DNA of 64,000 nucleotides, taken from contig NZ_BMTN01000013.1 in the NCBI RefSeq assembly GCF_014649695.1, forward strand, positions 62,001-126,000. The letters are read 5' to 3'. Made by a program: the position numbers and the translations under genes. This DNA is from Streptomyces kurssanovii. Its GTDB lineage: Bacteria > Actinomycetota > Actinomycetes > Streptomycetales > Streptomycetaceae. The notes under the pieces are model-generated. The model was not told the DNA's origin, did no database searches, and was given only the letters and a program-made list of their open reading frames with translations. This document shows, one piece after another, positions 53,354 to 61,637 of this stretch. The stretch's first letter is position 1. The number at the start of each line of letters is the position of its first letter.

Positions 53354-53419
53354 GTCGGCACCACCTCCGGCACCGACTCTGACGCGTGGGACCCCTCAGT
53401 GTGGATCTTGATCGAAAGC

Positions 53420-53446
53420 TGTGGACAGCCCTCGGGGTGTGGACAA
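53420..53446 (-). promoter_or_regulatory. second pair of DnaA-box-like 9-mers, upstream of yraN
   Basis: On the minus strand TTGTCCACA (53438-53446) and CTGTCCACA (53420-53428) lie in the same orientation, 18 bp apart. They are inside the 116-bp gap between the DUF2469 gene and yraN, so they may overlap the yraN-comM-dprA promoter. The same two 9-mers with the same offset occur at 47138-47164. Confidence 0.5.
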
Positions 53447-53469
53447 CCGCGTCACTCGCGCGAGTGGTT

Positions 53470-53778
53470 TCAGCTGCCGGGAAGCTCGAGGTCGCTCTTG
53501 TTCAGCTCCTCGATGTTCACGTCCTTGAAGGTGAGCACCCGGACCTGCTTGACGAACCTGGCCGGCCGGTACATGTCCCACACCCAGGCGTCCGCCATCG
53601 AGACCTCGAAGAAGACCTCGCCCTGGACGGAGTGCACCTGCATCTCGTAGTCGTTGGTGAGGTAGAAGCGACGCTCGGTCTCGATCACGTATTTGAACAG
53701 CCCGACGACGTCTCGGTACTCCCGGTAGAGCTTCAGCTCCATCTCGGTCTCGTACTTCTCGAGGTCCTCGGCGCTCAT
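53470..53778 (-). CDS. DUF2469 family protein
   Basis: 102-residue conserved actinobacterial protein of unknown function. It is very acidic, starts MSAEDLEKYETEMELKLYRE and contains YRDVVGLFKYVIETERRFYL and VEVSMADAWVWDMYRP-like text near residues 58-72. It has no signal peptide or membrane segment. Family and position between signal peptidase/NUDIX genes and yraN are conserved in streptomycetes as I remember them. Confidence 0.9.
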   Translation of the reverse strand: MSAEDLEKYETEMELKLYREYRDVVGLFKYVIETERRFYLTNDYEMQVHSVQGEVFFEVSMADAWVWDMYRPARFVKQVRVLTFKDVNIEELNKSDLELPGS

Positions 53779-53807
53779 GGCATGTTCCCCTTCAGCCTTG
53801 CGTCCCC

Positions 53808-54344
53808 CTATTGTGCGCCAGCCGCACTCGGGTCCTGGACCGTTTCGGTGTCCAGAACCACCGGCGCACCCGGGGGTCCCTCGTCGAGCAGCGTGCGCAG
53901 CAGTTCGGCGAGCCTGGTCGGGTACACCGTCTCACGCGCCGCCGACAGTTCGACGGAGGTCCACCATCTGAGGCCCGCGACGCTCCGCTGCTCGAGCTCC
54001 GTCAGCCCGCGCGGGGCGGTATCCGTCTGTGTCGTACGCGCCAGGAAATACCATTCGTCCTGGTCCCAGCGGCGGCCGTCGAACGGGAACGAGCACTGGC
54101 GCTGCCACAGCACCGGCCCCAGTTCCACGTCGGTGATCCCGGTCTCCTCGGCCAGTTCCCGCAGCGCCGCCTCTTCCCGCGTCTCGTCACCCTCCAGGCC
54201 GCCGCCCGGGGTGAACCACCAGTCGTCGGCCGGGTCCCCCGGCTCGTATCCGTGCATGAGCAGGATCCGGTCCTCGGGATCGAGCAGCACGACCCTGGAC
54301 ACCTTGCGGAACGGGGGCACGGCGCCCGGCCCGTCATACGACAC
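53808..54344 (-). CDS. NUDIX hydrolase
   Basis: 178-residue hydrolase of nucleoside diphosphate derivatives. The Nudix box is complete: GGGLEGDETREEAALRELAE followed by ETG, with the REx2EExG core that binds metal. The flanking strands are KVSRVVLLDPEDRILLMHGY and WDQDEWYFLART. Its first 11 bases overlap the end of the fourth signal peptidase gene, so they form one unit. Substrate unknown. Confidence 0.92.
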   Translation of the reverse strand: MSYDGPGAVPPFRKVSRVVLLDPEDRILLMHGYEPGDPADDWWFTPGGGLEGDETREEAALRELAEETGITDVELGPVLWQRQCSFPFDGRRWDQDEWYFLARTTQTDTAPRGLTELEQRSVAGLRWWTSVELSAARETVYPTRLAELLRTLLDEGPPGAPVVLDTETVQDPSAAGAQ

Positions 54345-55080
54345 CGGAGACCTCCCTGCCGGCCCGCCGAGTGCGGCCGAGACGCCCCGCCACCGGCCCG
54401 TAGGTGGCCCCGCCGAAGATCAGCACAGCGCCCGTGACCACCGCGCCGAGCATGAGTTTCACCGGTCCGGGCTGCGACACACCGCCCGGCAGCGCCTCGA
54501 ACCCCGCGGGGCGTTCGATCAGGCCGCCGTCGAGCGGCCACGCCACGGCGTCCACCCGGGCGGAGACGGCGGAACGCGGGACCGAGCCGTGGCCGGGGTC
54601 CTGGAGATGGGACCGGGAGTCGAGCGAACCCATCCGCTCATCGCCGAGCAGGAACAGCTGCCCCTCGGGCACGCTCGCGGTGAACTTCTGCGACGCGGGC
54701 CCGTCGCCCTGGAGCAGATACGGTTCCTCGATGGCCTTGCCGTTCACGGTCAGCCGGCCGTTGTCGGCGCAGCAGGCGATCTCGTCGCCGCCGACGCCCA
54801 CCACACGCTTGATCATGGGCATGTCGCCCCACAGCTTGTCGCTGAAGACCACCACATCACCACGGCGCACGTCCGCGCCGTCTATGCGCTCCGCGAGCAC
54901 CCGGTCGCCCGCCTCCACGGTCGGCGCCATCGAAGCGGTCGGCACCGTGTACGGCTGGTAGACGAGGGCGCCCCAGACGAACCCTCCGAGGAAGAGCACA
55001 CAGCCGACGGCCACGGCCAGCCCCGACAGCGCATTGCCGAGCCGGCCGCGGCCGTCTTCGTCCTGTCCCGTTCCGCCCAT
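54334..55080 (-). CDS. lepB: type I signal peptidase, fourth of four
   Basis: Membrane-bound Ser/Lys peptidase that removes signal peptides of exported proteins. The 248-residue product has an amino-terminal helix, the Ser box TVPTASMAPTVEAGDRVL (SMAP instead of the usual SMEP), the Lys box MIKRVVGVGGDEI and the later box LFLLGDERMGSLDSR. A second hydrophobic helix lies near residues 210-230 (KLMLGAVVTGAVLIFGG). The ATG at 55080 has GGGGAG 6 nt upstream. By order it corresponds to SipZ of S. lividans. It is coupled to the NUDIX gene. Confidence 0.9.
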   Translation of the reverse strand: MGGTGQDEDGRGRLGNALSGLAVAVGCVLFLGGFVWGALVYQPYTVPTASMAPTVEAGDRVLAERIDGADVRRGDVVVFSDKLWGDMPMIKRVVGVGGDEIACCADNGRLTVNGKAIEEPYLLQGDGPASQKFTASVPEGQLFLLGDERMGSLDSRSHLQDPGHGSVPRSAVSARVDAVAWPLDGGLIERPAGFEALPGGVSQPGPVKLMLGAVVTGAVLIFGGATYGPVAGRLGRTRRAGREVSGVV

Positions 55081-55150
55081 CCCGGCGCTCCCCACCTCGG
55101 AGATACGACCCCCGGGACGTGCCCCGGGGATCGGCGATCTGGGCGGCACC

Positions 55151-55990
55151 CTACCCGGCGGTACGCCTGCCGGTCAGCCTCCTGCGCCACAGCACGAACG
55201 GCAGCGCACCGGCCAGCCCCACCGCCGCGGGAGCGGCGGCGGGCAGTGCGGCGGCGGCCGCGTCGATCCCGGGTTGGCCGAAGGTGGCGGGTACGGGAAG
55301 GGTGGACCAGCGGTCCAGCGGCCAGGCGACCACCACAGCGCGTCCCACGACCTTCTCGACCGGGACGAACCCCCGGTTCACATCTTCCATGTGGTAGCGG
55401 GAGTCCTGGGAGTTCTGGCGGTTGTCGCCCATCACCCAGATCCTGTCGTCCGGCACCTTGAACGGCCCGAACGGCATGTCGTCGCAGGCGCTGCTGCCCG
55501 GGTAGATGTAGTCGCGCTCGTCGAGGGCCTTGCCGTTGACCTTGACGGGGCCGCCCTTCTTGCACTCCACCGTGTCGCCGCCGACCGCGATCGTCCGCTT
55601 GATGAGGTCCTTCTCCTCGGCGGACGGCATCAGCCCGATGAAGCTGAGGAACTTCTGCACGGCGTTCGGTTCCGGCGTGGGCTCGCCCTCGAGCCAGCCG
55701 CCCGGATCGTGGAAGACCACGACCTCGCCGCGCTCGGGCTCCGACCCGAACCACGGGGTGAGCTTGTCCACCAGGACACGGTCGCCACGCTGGAGGGTGT
55801 TCATCATCGAGTCCGACGGGATGGAGAACGCCTGCACCAGAAACGTCTTGATCAGCAGCGCCAGCAGGAGCGCGATACCGACCAGGAGCGGCAGTTCCTT
55901 CCAGAAGGACTTCTGCTTCTTCCGATCCGTACCGCTGCCCTCCGAGGAATCGCCGCCGTCGCCGGTCGCCGACGCCGAGTCGTCCGTCAT
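55151..55990 (-). CDS. lepB: type I signal peptidase, third of four
   Basis: 279-residue signal peptidase. After an acidic, Ser/Gly-rich head come the anchor helix (WKELPLLVGIALLLALLIKT), the Ser box SIPSDSMMNTLQRGDRVLVD, the Lys box DLIKRTIAVGGDTVEC and GDNRQNSQDSRYH. A carboxy-terminal Ala-rich helix follows. I choose the ATG at 55990 because it overlaps the preceding stop as ATGA. A start at 56077 would create a 91-bp overlap. It lies in tandem with three paralogues and corresponds by order to SipY. Confidence 0.9.
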   Translation of the reverse strand: MTDDSASATGDGGDSSEGSGTDRKKQKSFWKELPLLVGIALLLALLIKTFLVQAFSIPSDSMMNTLQRGDRVLVDKLTPWFGSEPERGEVVVFHDPGGWLEGEPTPEPNAVQKFLSFIGLMPSAEEKDLIKRTIAVGGDTVECKKGGPVKVNGKALDERDYIYPGSSACDDMPFGPFKVPDDRIWVMGDNRQNSQDSRYHMEDVNRGFVPVEKVVGRAVVVAWPLDRWSTLPVPATFGQPGIDAAAAALPAAAPAAVGLAGALPFVLWRRRLTGRRTAG

Positions 55991-57039
55991 GTCCGGGGGC
56001 GTCTCAGGAGACCCGTTCCGCTCCTCGGGATCGTCGTGCCCGGACCGTGCGCCGACCGCCACGTCCCCCACATCCACTCCTCACGCCGTGCGAACCGCCT
56101 GTGCCACAGCAGGTACAGGCCCACCACTCCCATAACGAGCGGGAGTTCCGCAGGGGTCGGGAGCAGGACCATCTGCTTCTGGTCCTGGGAGGACACACTA
56201 TTCGACGGTGGCTGTGCGGCCGTCGCTCCGGCGCGCCTGTCGGGCACGGACGCGTAGGTCTCCGGCTCCTCCAGCCGCCGCCAGTGGTCCAGCGGCCAGG
56301 CGATCACGACGGCCTGCCCGACGACCTGGTCCTGAGCCACCGTGCCGCTGCCCTGCTCATCGAGATGGAAACGGGAGTCGGCCGAATCCGACCGGTGGTC
56401 CCCCATCACGAAGAACCGTCCCTCCGGCACCTGGACGTCGAACGTCATCGTCGAGGGCGCGTCGCCGGGGTTCAGATACGGTTCGTTCAGCGGCACGCCG
56501 TTGACGGTGACCCGGCCGTCCTTGTCGCAGCACTTCACATTGTCGCCGCCGACGGCGACGACCCTCTTGATGAGGTCCCGCTCGTCGTCCGACGGCAGCA
56601 GCCCGATGAACGTCAGGGCCTGCTTGACCTGCTTGACCACGATCGGGTCGTCCTGCTTCGGCTTCTCCTCCGGCGGCAGCCAGCCACCGGGGTCCTTGAA
56701 GACGACGACGTCACCCCGCTGCGGCTTCGCGCCGAACCACGGGGTGAGCTTGTCCACCAGGACGCGGTCCTGGATCCTGATCGTCTGTTCCATCGAGCCG
56801 GACGGGATGACGAACGCCTGCACCAGGAACGTCTTCAGTACCAGGGCTATGAGCAGCGCCACCATGATCAGGAGGGGTATCTCCTTCACCGCGGAGCGGC
56901 GGCGCTTGCGTTTGACCTTCTGGGCCAGCCGGCGCCGTTCCGCACGGCCGGGCAGCGGCCTCGCGCCGTTCGTCGGCCGGGTACCGGTCGGCAGCCGGGT
57001 GTCCGCCCGGTGGCTGGGACTGCGCCCGCGGTTACCCAT
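55987..57039 (-). CDS. lepB: type I signal peptidase, second of four
   Basis: 350-residue member, the longest of the set. A strongly basic head of about 50 residues precedes the anchor helix KEIPLLIMVALLIALVLKTF. Then come the Ser box VIPSGSMEQTIRIQDRVLVD, the Lys box DLIKRVVAVGGDNVKC and FVMGDHRSDSADSRFH. A second helix near ELPLVMGVVGLYLLWHRRF and a basic tail end the protein. The ATG overlaps the first signal peptidase gene by 8 bp. It corresponds by order to SipX. Confidence 0.9.
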   Translation of the reverse strand: MGNRGRSPSHRADTRLPTGTRPTNGARPLPGRAERRRLAQKVKRKRRRSAVKEIPLLIMVALLIALVLKTFLVQAFVIPSGSMEQTIRIQDRVLVDKLTPWFGAKPQRGDVVVFKDPGGWLPPEEKPKQDDPIVVKQVKQALTFIGLLPSDDERDLIKRVVAVGGDNVKCCDKDGRVTVNGVPLNEPYLNPGDAPSTMTFDVQVPEGRFFVMGDHRSDSADSRFHLDEQGSGTVAQDQVVGQAVVIAWPLDHWRRLEEPETYASVPDRRAGATAAQPPSNSVSSQDQKQMVLLPTPAELPLVMGVVGLYLLWHRRFARREEWMWGTWRSAHGPGTTIPRSGTGLLRRPRT

Positions 57040-57814
57040 GGGCGCCGCCGGGAGGCACGTCGGGCACGCCGGAGAACGCGCCCGTCGGCTGGATGCCCGA
57101 CCAGCGGCCGACCGGCCAGCCGATCCAGTCCGCCCTGCCGACGACCATGTCGACGGGCACCATGCCGCCGCCGGGCTGCCCCAGGTGGTCCCGGGAGTCG
57201 CGTGAGTTGCTGCGGTGGTCCCCCATGACCCAGAGCGTCGCCTCGGGAACGACGATGTCGAAGGCCACTTCGGAGGGCCCGCCGTCGGGGTGCAGATATC
57301 TCTCGTCGACCGGCACGCCGTTCACCTCGACCCTGCCCCCCTTGTCGCAGCAGACAACCCGGTCACCGCCCACGCCCACCACCCGCTTGACGAAATCCGT
57401 CTCGGCGGGCTCGGCGAGTCCGAGTGCGGCGAGCCCCTCTCGTACTACGGAACTGACCGGGTTTTCCGTCACTCCCTCCGGCACGAAGGAGCCCGTACCG
57501 TCGAAGACGATCACGTCTCCACGCCGGGGCTCCGCACCGAAACGGTACGCCAGCTTGTTCACCAGAACCCGGTCCCCGACCTGAAGGGTGGGCTCCATGG
57601 AGCTGCTGGGGATCTGGAAGGGCTGCACCACGAAGTGGCTCAGCAGCAGCACGAAGACGGCGCAGGCCCCTCCGATCACTCCCGCCGTGCGCAGGGACAT
57701 CGGCGAGCGGCGGCGCCCGCCGTAACGACGCGCGGAGCGCGACCCCTCTTCCTCGACCCCGTCCGCGGGGGTGGAAGAGCGGTCGCGCTCCGTGTGCTGT
57801 GCTTCGGTGTCCAT
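57032..57814 (-). CDS. lepB: type I signal peptidase, first of four
   Basis: 260-residue member. It has a hydrophilic head with SARRYGGRRRSPM, the anchor helix GVIGGACAVFVLLLSHFVV, the Ser box QIPSSSMEPTLQVGDRVLVN, the Lys box DFVKRVVGVGGDRVVC and LWVMGDHRSNSRDSR. It ends with TAA, rare in such GC-rich DNA. It is 71 bp downstream of rplS and leads the tandem array, corresponding by order to SipW. All catalytic residues are intact. Confidence 0.91.
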   Translation of the reverse strand: MDTEAQHTERDRSSTPADGVEEEGSRSARRYGGRRRSPMSLRTAGVIGGACAVFVLLLSHFVVQPFQIPSSSMEPTLQVGDRVLVNKLAYRFGAEPRRGDVIVFDGTGSFVPEGVTENPVSSVVREGLAALGLAEPAETDFVKRVVGVGGDRVVCCDKGGRVEVNGVPVDERYLHPDGGPSEVAFDIVVPEATLWVMGDHRSNSRDSRDHLGQPGGGMVPVDMVVGRADWIGWPVGRWSGIQPTGAFSGVPDVPPGGAHG

Positions 57815-57885
57815 CGAGGGCAGAGCCTATCCGGCCGCCCTGTGACCGGTTGAACCGAAGCGTCGTCGCGGCGGTGAGCTCAGGC

Positions 57886-58236
57886 TCAGTTGTCGCGCTT
57901 CTCCTTGATCTTCGCGGCCTTGCCGCGCAGCTCACGGAGGTAGTACAGCTTGGCGCGACGGACGTCACCGCGGGTGACGAGCTCGATCTTCTCGAAAATC
58001 GGGCTGTGCACCGGGAAGGTGCGCTCGACGCCGACGGAGAAGGAGACCTTGCGGACCGTGAAGGTCTCGCTCACGCCCGCGCCCTGGCGGCGGATGACGA
58101 CGCCCTTGAACTGCTGGATACGGGAGCGGTTGCCCTCGATGACGCGAACGTGGACGTTCACGGTGTCACCGGGACGGAAGGCCGGGACGTCGCTGCGCAG
58201 CGAAGCCGAGTTGACGCTGTCGAGCAGGTGAGCCAT
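57886..58236 (-). CDS. rplS: 50S ribosomal protein L19
   Basis: Large-subunit protein of 116 residues, exactly the usual length from the ATG at 58236. Conserved text includes [40 protein letters not shown] and [20 protein letters not shown], ending [21 protein letters not shown] cut at the stop. It follows trmD by 126 bp in the standard rpsP-rimM-trmD-rplS order. Confidence 0.97.
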   Translation of the reverse strand: MAHLLDSVNSASLRSDVPAFRPGDTVNVHVRVIEGNRSRIQQFKGVVIRRQGAGVSETFTVRKVSFSVGVERTFPVHSPIFEKIELVTRGDVRRAKLYYLRELRGKAAKIKEKRDN

Positions 58237-58362
58237 GTTGGTCTGCTTCCTCGCCGATGCCACAGGTCATCAGCGGAATATCGGTATGAGATCCGGGGTG
58301 CCGGGTCGGGCGGGCGTCGTTCCCCCTGTGGCAGGGGCGCCGGCCGGACGTACGGCAGCGGC

Positions 58363-59184
58363 TTATTCTTCCACGGCCTTCGGCCTGCGCCAAAATCGGC
58401 CGCCGGGCTCGGGTGCCCAGCCGAGGATGGACAGGGTCTCGCGGTCCTTCTTGTCGAACGCCGCGGGGTCGCAACGCTCGATCAGGTCGGGCCTGTTGAG
58501 GGCCGTGCGGCAGAGCGCCTCGTCCCGTCGCCAGCGTGCGATCTTCCCGTGGTGGCCGCTGACCAGCACGTCGGGAATCGCGCGTCCGCGCCAGGTGGGG
58601 GGCTTGGTGTAGACGGGGCCCTCGAGCAGGTTCGCCATCGCGCCGGGCGCGAAGGAGTCGTCCCGGTGCGATTCGGCGTTGCCGAGGACACCGGGAAGCA
58701 GCCGGGCGACGGCCTCGGTGATCACCAGCACGGCAGCCTCACCGCCGGCCAGCACGTAGTCGCCGATGGACACTTCGTGGACCGGCATCCGGGTCGCGTA
58801 CTCGTCGATGACCCGGCGGTCGATGCCCTCGTAGCGGGCAGGGGTGAAGATCAGCCACGGACGCTCGGAGAGCTCGACGGCGACCTCCTGGGTGAACGGC
58901 CGGCCGCTCGGGGTCGGCACCACGAGCACGGGGCCGTGGGCGCCCGCCTCGTAGCCGCTCGCCACGATGTCGTCGAGGGCGTCGCCCCAGGGCTCGGTCT
59001 TCATGACCATGCCGGGGCCGCCGCCGTACGGGGTGTCGTCGACGGTGTTGTGCCGGTCGTACGTCCAGTCGCGCAGATCGTGGACGTGGACGCCGAGCTG
59101 CCCGCGGGCGCGGGCCTTGCCGACCAGGGAGACGTTCAGCGGTTCGAGGTACTCGGGAAAGATCGTGACGACGTCGAGCCGCAT
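58363..59184 (-). CDS. trmD: tRNA (guanine-N1-)-methyltransferase
   Basis: Methylates N1 of G37 in tRNAs, preventing frameshifting. The 273-residue SPOUT enzyme shows [71 protein letters not shown] and the Asp-containing GHHGKIARWRRDEALCRTAL. The ATG shares one base with the rimM stop (TGATG), so the two are coupled. Confidence 0.96.
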   Translation of the reverse strand: MRLDVVTIFPEYLEPLNVSLVGKARARGQLGVHVHDLRDWTYDRHNTVDDTPYGGGPGMVMKTEPWGDALDDIVASGYEAGAHGPVLVVPTPSGRPFTQEVAVELSERPWLIFTPARYEGIDRRVIDEYATRMPVHEVSIGDYVLAGGEAAVLVITEAVARLLPGVLGNAESHRDDSFAPGAMANLLEGPVYTKPPTWRGRAIPDVLVSGHHGKIARWRRDEALCRTALNRPDLIERCDPAAFDKKDRETLSILGWAPEPGGRFWRRPKAVEE

Positions 59185-59741
59185 CAGGACCCGTCCTCCG
59201 AGGCATCACGCGCGGAGGCGACCTCGGCCTCGCTGTCGTCGATCAGTCCGCGCGGCGGGGTGATCACCGCCCGCTGCTCCTCCAGGTCGATCTCGGCGAC
59301 GATCTCCTGGACGAACGGGATCATCACCTCGCTGCCGTCGGGCCGTTCGACGATGAACAGGTCCTGCGAGGGCAGATGGCTGATCTCGGTGATCCGGCCG
59401 ATCTCCGTGCCGTCCTCGAGCACCACGTCCAGATCCATCAGCTGGTGGTCGTAGTACTCGTCGGGCTCCTCGGGGAGTTCCTCCGGGTCCACCTCGGCGA
59501 TCAGCAGCGTGTTCCGCAGCGCCTCGGCGGCGTTGCGGTCCTTCACGCCCTCGAAGCGCAGCAGCAGCCGGCCGCTGTGCACCCTGCCGGTCTCGATGGT
59601 CAGCGGTCCGGCGGTCGCCGGGTCCGTGGCCAGCACGGCGCCCGGTCCGAGCCGCAGTTCCGGCTCGTCCGTGCGCACCTCGACGGTGACCTCGCCCTTG
59701 ATGCCGTGGGCCCGGCCGATCCGTCCGACTACCAGCTGCAC
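59184..59741 (-). CDS. rimM: 16S rRNA processing/ribosome maturation factor RimM
   Basis: 30S assembly factor that binds S19 and assists 16S maturation. The 185-residue product has the amino-terminal RimM barrel ([40 protein letters not shown]) and a PRC-barrel ([40 protein letters not shown]). The GTG at 59741 is preferred because GAGGGG lies 5 nt upstream. The next gene, trmD, overlaps by one base. Confidence 0.94.
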   Translation of the reverse strand: MQLVVGRIGRAHGIKGEVTVEVRTDEPELRLGPGAVLATDPATAGPLTIETGRVHSGRLLLRFEGVKDRNAAEALRNTLLIAEVDPEELPEEPDEYYDHQLMDLDVVLEDGTEIGRITEISHLPSQDLFIVERPDGSEVMIPFVQEIVAEIDLEEQRAVITPPRGLIDDSEAEVASARDASEDGS

Positions 59742-59854
59742 GCTCACCCCTCTGTGCGGCCGGACCGCCGCCGCTCTCGCGGGGTGGTCGCTTGCCGCCG
59801 TGGTTCCTCGGTTACTCAATTATCGGTTTGCGGACTTCGACAGCGACACGACAA

Positions 59855-59886
59855 GGGCCGGGAAGAGCCGGAGCCCTCCCCGGCCC
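59855..59886 (-). terminator. hairpin between khpA and rimM
   Basis: GGGCCGGG (59855-59862) pairs with CCCGGCCC (59879-59886) around a 16-nt loop. It begins 18 bp after the khpA stop and would separate rpsP-khpA from rimM-trmD. Confidence 0.5.
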
Positions 59887-59904
59887 GAGCCGGTGTTCAA
59901 CTGT

Positions 59905-60144
59905 TCAGCGGACCTGGTCCACGTCGACGAGGTCGACGCGGATGCCACGGCCGCCGATGGCGCCCACGACGGTGCGCAGGGCGCGCGCGGTGCGGCCGTT
60001 GCGGCCGATCACCTTACCGAGGTCGTCGGGGTGGACCCGGACCTCGAGCACACGCCCGCGGCGCAGGTTGCGGGAAGCCACCTGCACATCGTCCGGGTTG
60101 TCGACGATGCCCTTCACGAGGTGCTCGAGAGCCTCCTCGAGCAT
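59905..60144 (-). CDS. khpA: KH-domain RNA-binding protein
   Basis: 79-residue single KH-domain protein. The fold is covered by LEHLVKGIVDNPDDVQVASR and VLEVRVHPDDLGKVIGRNGR, including the GxxG loop as IGRNGR. The family pairs with KhpB-type proteins and binds many RNAs in Gram-positive bacteria. The ATG is two bases after the rpsP stop. Its length is the family norm. Confidence 0.95.
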   Translation of the reverse strand: MLEEALEHLVKGIVDNPDDVQVASRNLRRGRVLEVRVHPDDLGKVIGRNGRTARALRTVVGAIGGRGIRVDLVDVDQVR

Positions 60145-60146
60145 CC

Positions 60147-60590
60147 TCAGGCCTCGGTGGACTCGGCGGGCGCGGCCTCGGCCTCGTCCGCCTTCTTGTC
60201 GGCCTTCTTCGCCTTCGGGGTGATGGCCTCACCCTTGGCGTCGTCGCCCTCGATGGCCTTGGCGAAGGCGTCGAAGGAGGCGCGCTTGTCTTCCTTCGTC
60301 GCCGGGGCCAGCAGCGGCTTCTCCGGGGCCGGCAGACCCTTGACCTTCTGCCAGTCGCCGGTGAGCTTCAGGATGGCCAGAACCGGCTCCGTCGGCTGGG
60401 CGCCGACGGACAGCCAGTACTGGGCACGCTCGGAGTCGACCTCGATGCGCGACGGGTTGTACGTCGGGTGGTACAGCCCGATCTCCTCGATGGCCCGGCC
60501 GTCACGGCGGGTACGGGAGTCGGCGACGACGATGCGGTAGTGGGGCTGGCGAATCTTGCCGAGACGCTTCAGCTTGATCTTGACTGCCAC
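60147..60590 (-). CDS. rpsP: 30S ribosomal protein S16
   Basis: 147-residue protein. The core [20 protein letters not shown] and [20 protein letters not shown] is standard. About 60 extra carboxy-terminal residues are Lys, Ala and Glu-rich, as in other actinobacteria. The GTG at 60590 starts the conserved sequence directly; AGGAGA lies 12 nt upstream. It opens the rpsP-khpA pair of the ribosome-assembly cluster. Confidence 0.95.
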   Translation of the reverse strand: MAVKIKLKRLGKIRQPHYRIVVADSRTRRDGRAIEEIGLYHPTYNPSRIEVDSERAQYWLSVGAQPTEPVLAILKLTGDWQKVKGLPAPEKPLLAPATKEDKRASFDAFAKAIEGDDAKGEAITPKAKKADKKADEAEAAPAESTEA

Positions 60591-60774
60591 GGGAGTGGTG
60601 TCTCCTGGTCTTGACGTGGTTGGGCACAACGAGATGCCACGTGGGGTTGCGGTACTCGGGTGCCCGATGGACGCGTCAGCCGGAGGCGAGAGGGTTCCTG
60701 TGCGGCTGTCGAGTACAGCTAGCCATTGTGCCACATGCCGGAGAGGGCTGTTCACCCGCCCGGGCATCCCGGCG

Positions 60775-60819
60775 GGCCCGCCGGCGCACGGCCCGCCGGC
60801 GCACGGCCCGCCGGCGGGC
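60775..60819. repeat. three tandem copies of a 15-bp GC-only-rich unit
   Basis: GGCCCGCCGGCGCAC occurs at 60775-60789 and 60790-60804, with a third, slightly altered copy at 60805-60819. The unit lies in the 266-bp gap between the SprT-like gene and rpsP. Its internal GCCGGC palindromes could form hairpins, so it may aid termination. The rest of the gap carries the rpsP promoter. Confidence 0.7.
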
Positions 60820-60856
60820 GAGCTCGTCGGCAGCCTGCCCCCGCGGGCGCGGACGA

Positions 60857-61450
60857 TCAGCTCGCCGCGCCCACCGACTCCGGGATGCGGAAGGGCTTTC
60901 CGCATCCCCCGCAGACGATCGGCGCCTGCGCGAGGACGGAAGGGACGACTCTGACGTTGCGGCCGCAGTCGCAGACGGCCTTGACCCGCACGCCGCCGCC
61001 CGAGGAACCGTGCCGTGCGGCAGGTCCGCGGAAGGTGCGCTTGGTGTCGGAGGCCGTCGCGGCGGTGTGCGCCTTGAGGGCGCGCTGCAGCCGTTCGATC
61101 GTGGGGCGGTACCGCCGCTTGGCCTCCGGGTTGAGCGCGACCAGCGAGAAGCCGCTGCTGGGGTGCGGCTCGTCCACATGGTCGAGGCCCATCTCCTCGG
61201 CGATGGCCAGGAAGCGGCGGTTGTGGTAGCGGCCGGCGCGCGAGGTGTCACGGACACCTCGCGCGGCGGCGATGCCGTGGACTGCTTCGTGAAGCAGTCG
61301 CTCGAAGGAGAGTTCAGCGCCGCAGGCGGACGAGGACTCTCCGATCAGGGATTCGGGCGCGGCGAGATCCGGCAGCTCGGGGTGGTGCCGCTGAATGTCG
61401 GCCCACGCCTGTGCCAGCTCTGCGGCGAGAACAGGTGGTGTCGTGCTCAC
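60857..61450 (-). CDS. SprT-like zinc metalloprotease-type protein with zinc ribbon
   Basis: 197-residue protein starting at GTG 61450. The HExxH motif is HEAVH at 54-58, and a third likely ligand His76 follows in GRYHNRRF, the spacing seen in SprT/Spartan-like proteins. Near the end four Cys (CDCG and CGGCG) form a zinc ribbon. Protease activity on DNA-bound protein is the role of eukaryotic relatives; the bacterial function is not established. It lies between rpsP and a prolyl-tRNA synthetase gene on the same strand. No strong ribosome binding site was seen. Confidence 0.72.
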   Translation of the reverse strand: MSTTPPVLAAELAQAWADIQRHHPELPDLAAPESLIGESSSACGAELSFERLLHEAVHGIAAARGVRDTSRAGRYHNRRFLAIAEEMGLDHVDEPHPSSGFSLVALNPEAKRRYRPTIERLQRALKAHTAATASDTKRTFRGPAARHGSSGGGVRVKAVCDCGRNVRVVPSVLAQAPIVCGGCGKPFRIPESVGAAS

Positions 61451-61637
61451 GTCGTGATAACGAGCCGGACGGCCCGCGGGTTCCATTCCGGGCCATCCCA
61501 AATAATTTGCACGTACCAGTCAGTTGCTGTCACTTGCCGTTGATACGTCCTGACGAGGGCGGGTGCGTCGATCTGCGGAGGATCTTCACAGCTCCCACCA
61601 AGGTGGTACGTAGCGGCGCGCTCCTGCGGGCGGGGCG

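Noticed and set aside
55990-56077. Upstream start for the third signal peptidase giving a 91-bp overlap
   Set aside because: The ATG at 55990 forms an ATGA overlap with the preceding stop and gives a normal protein.
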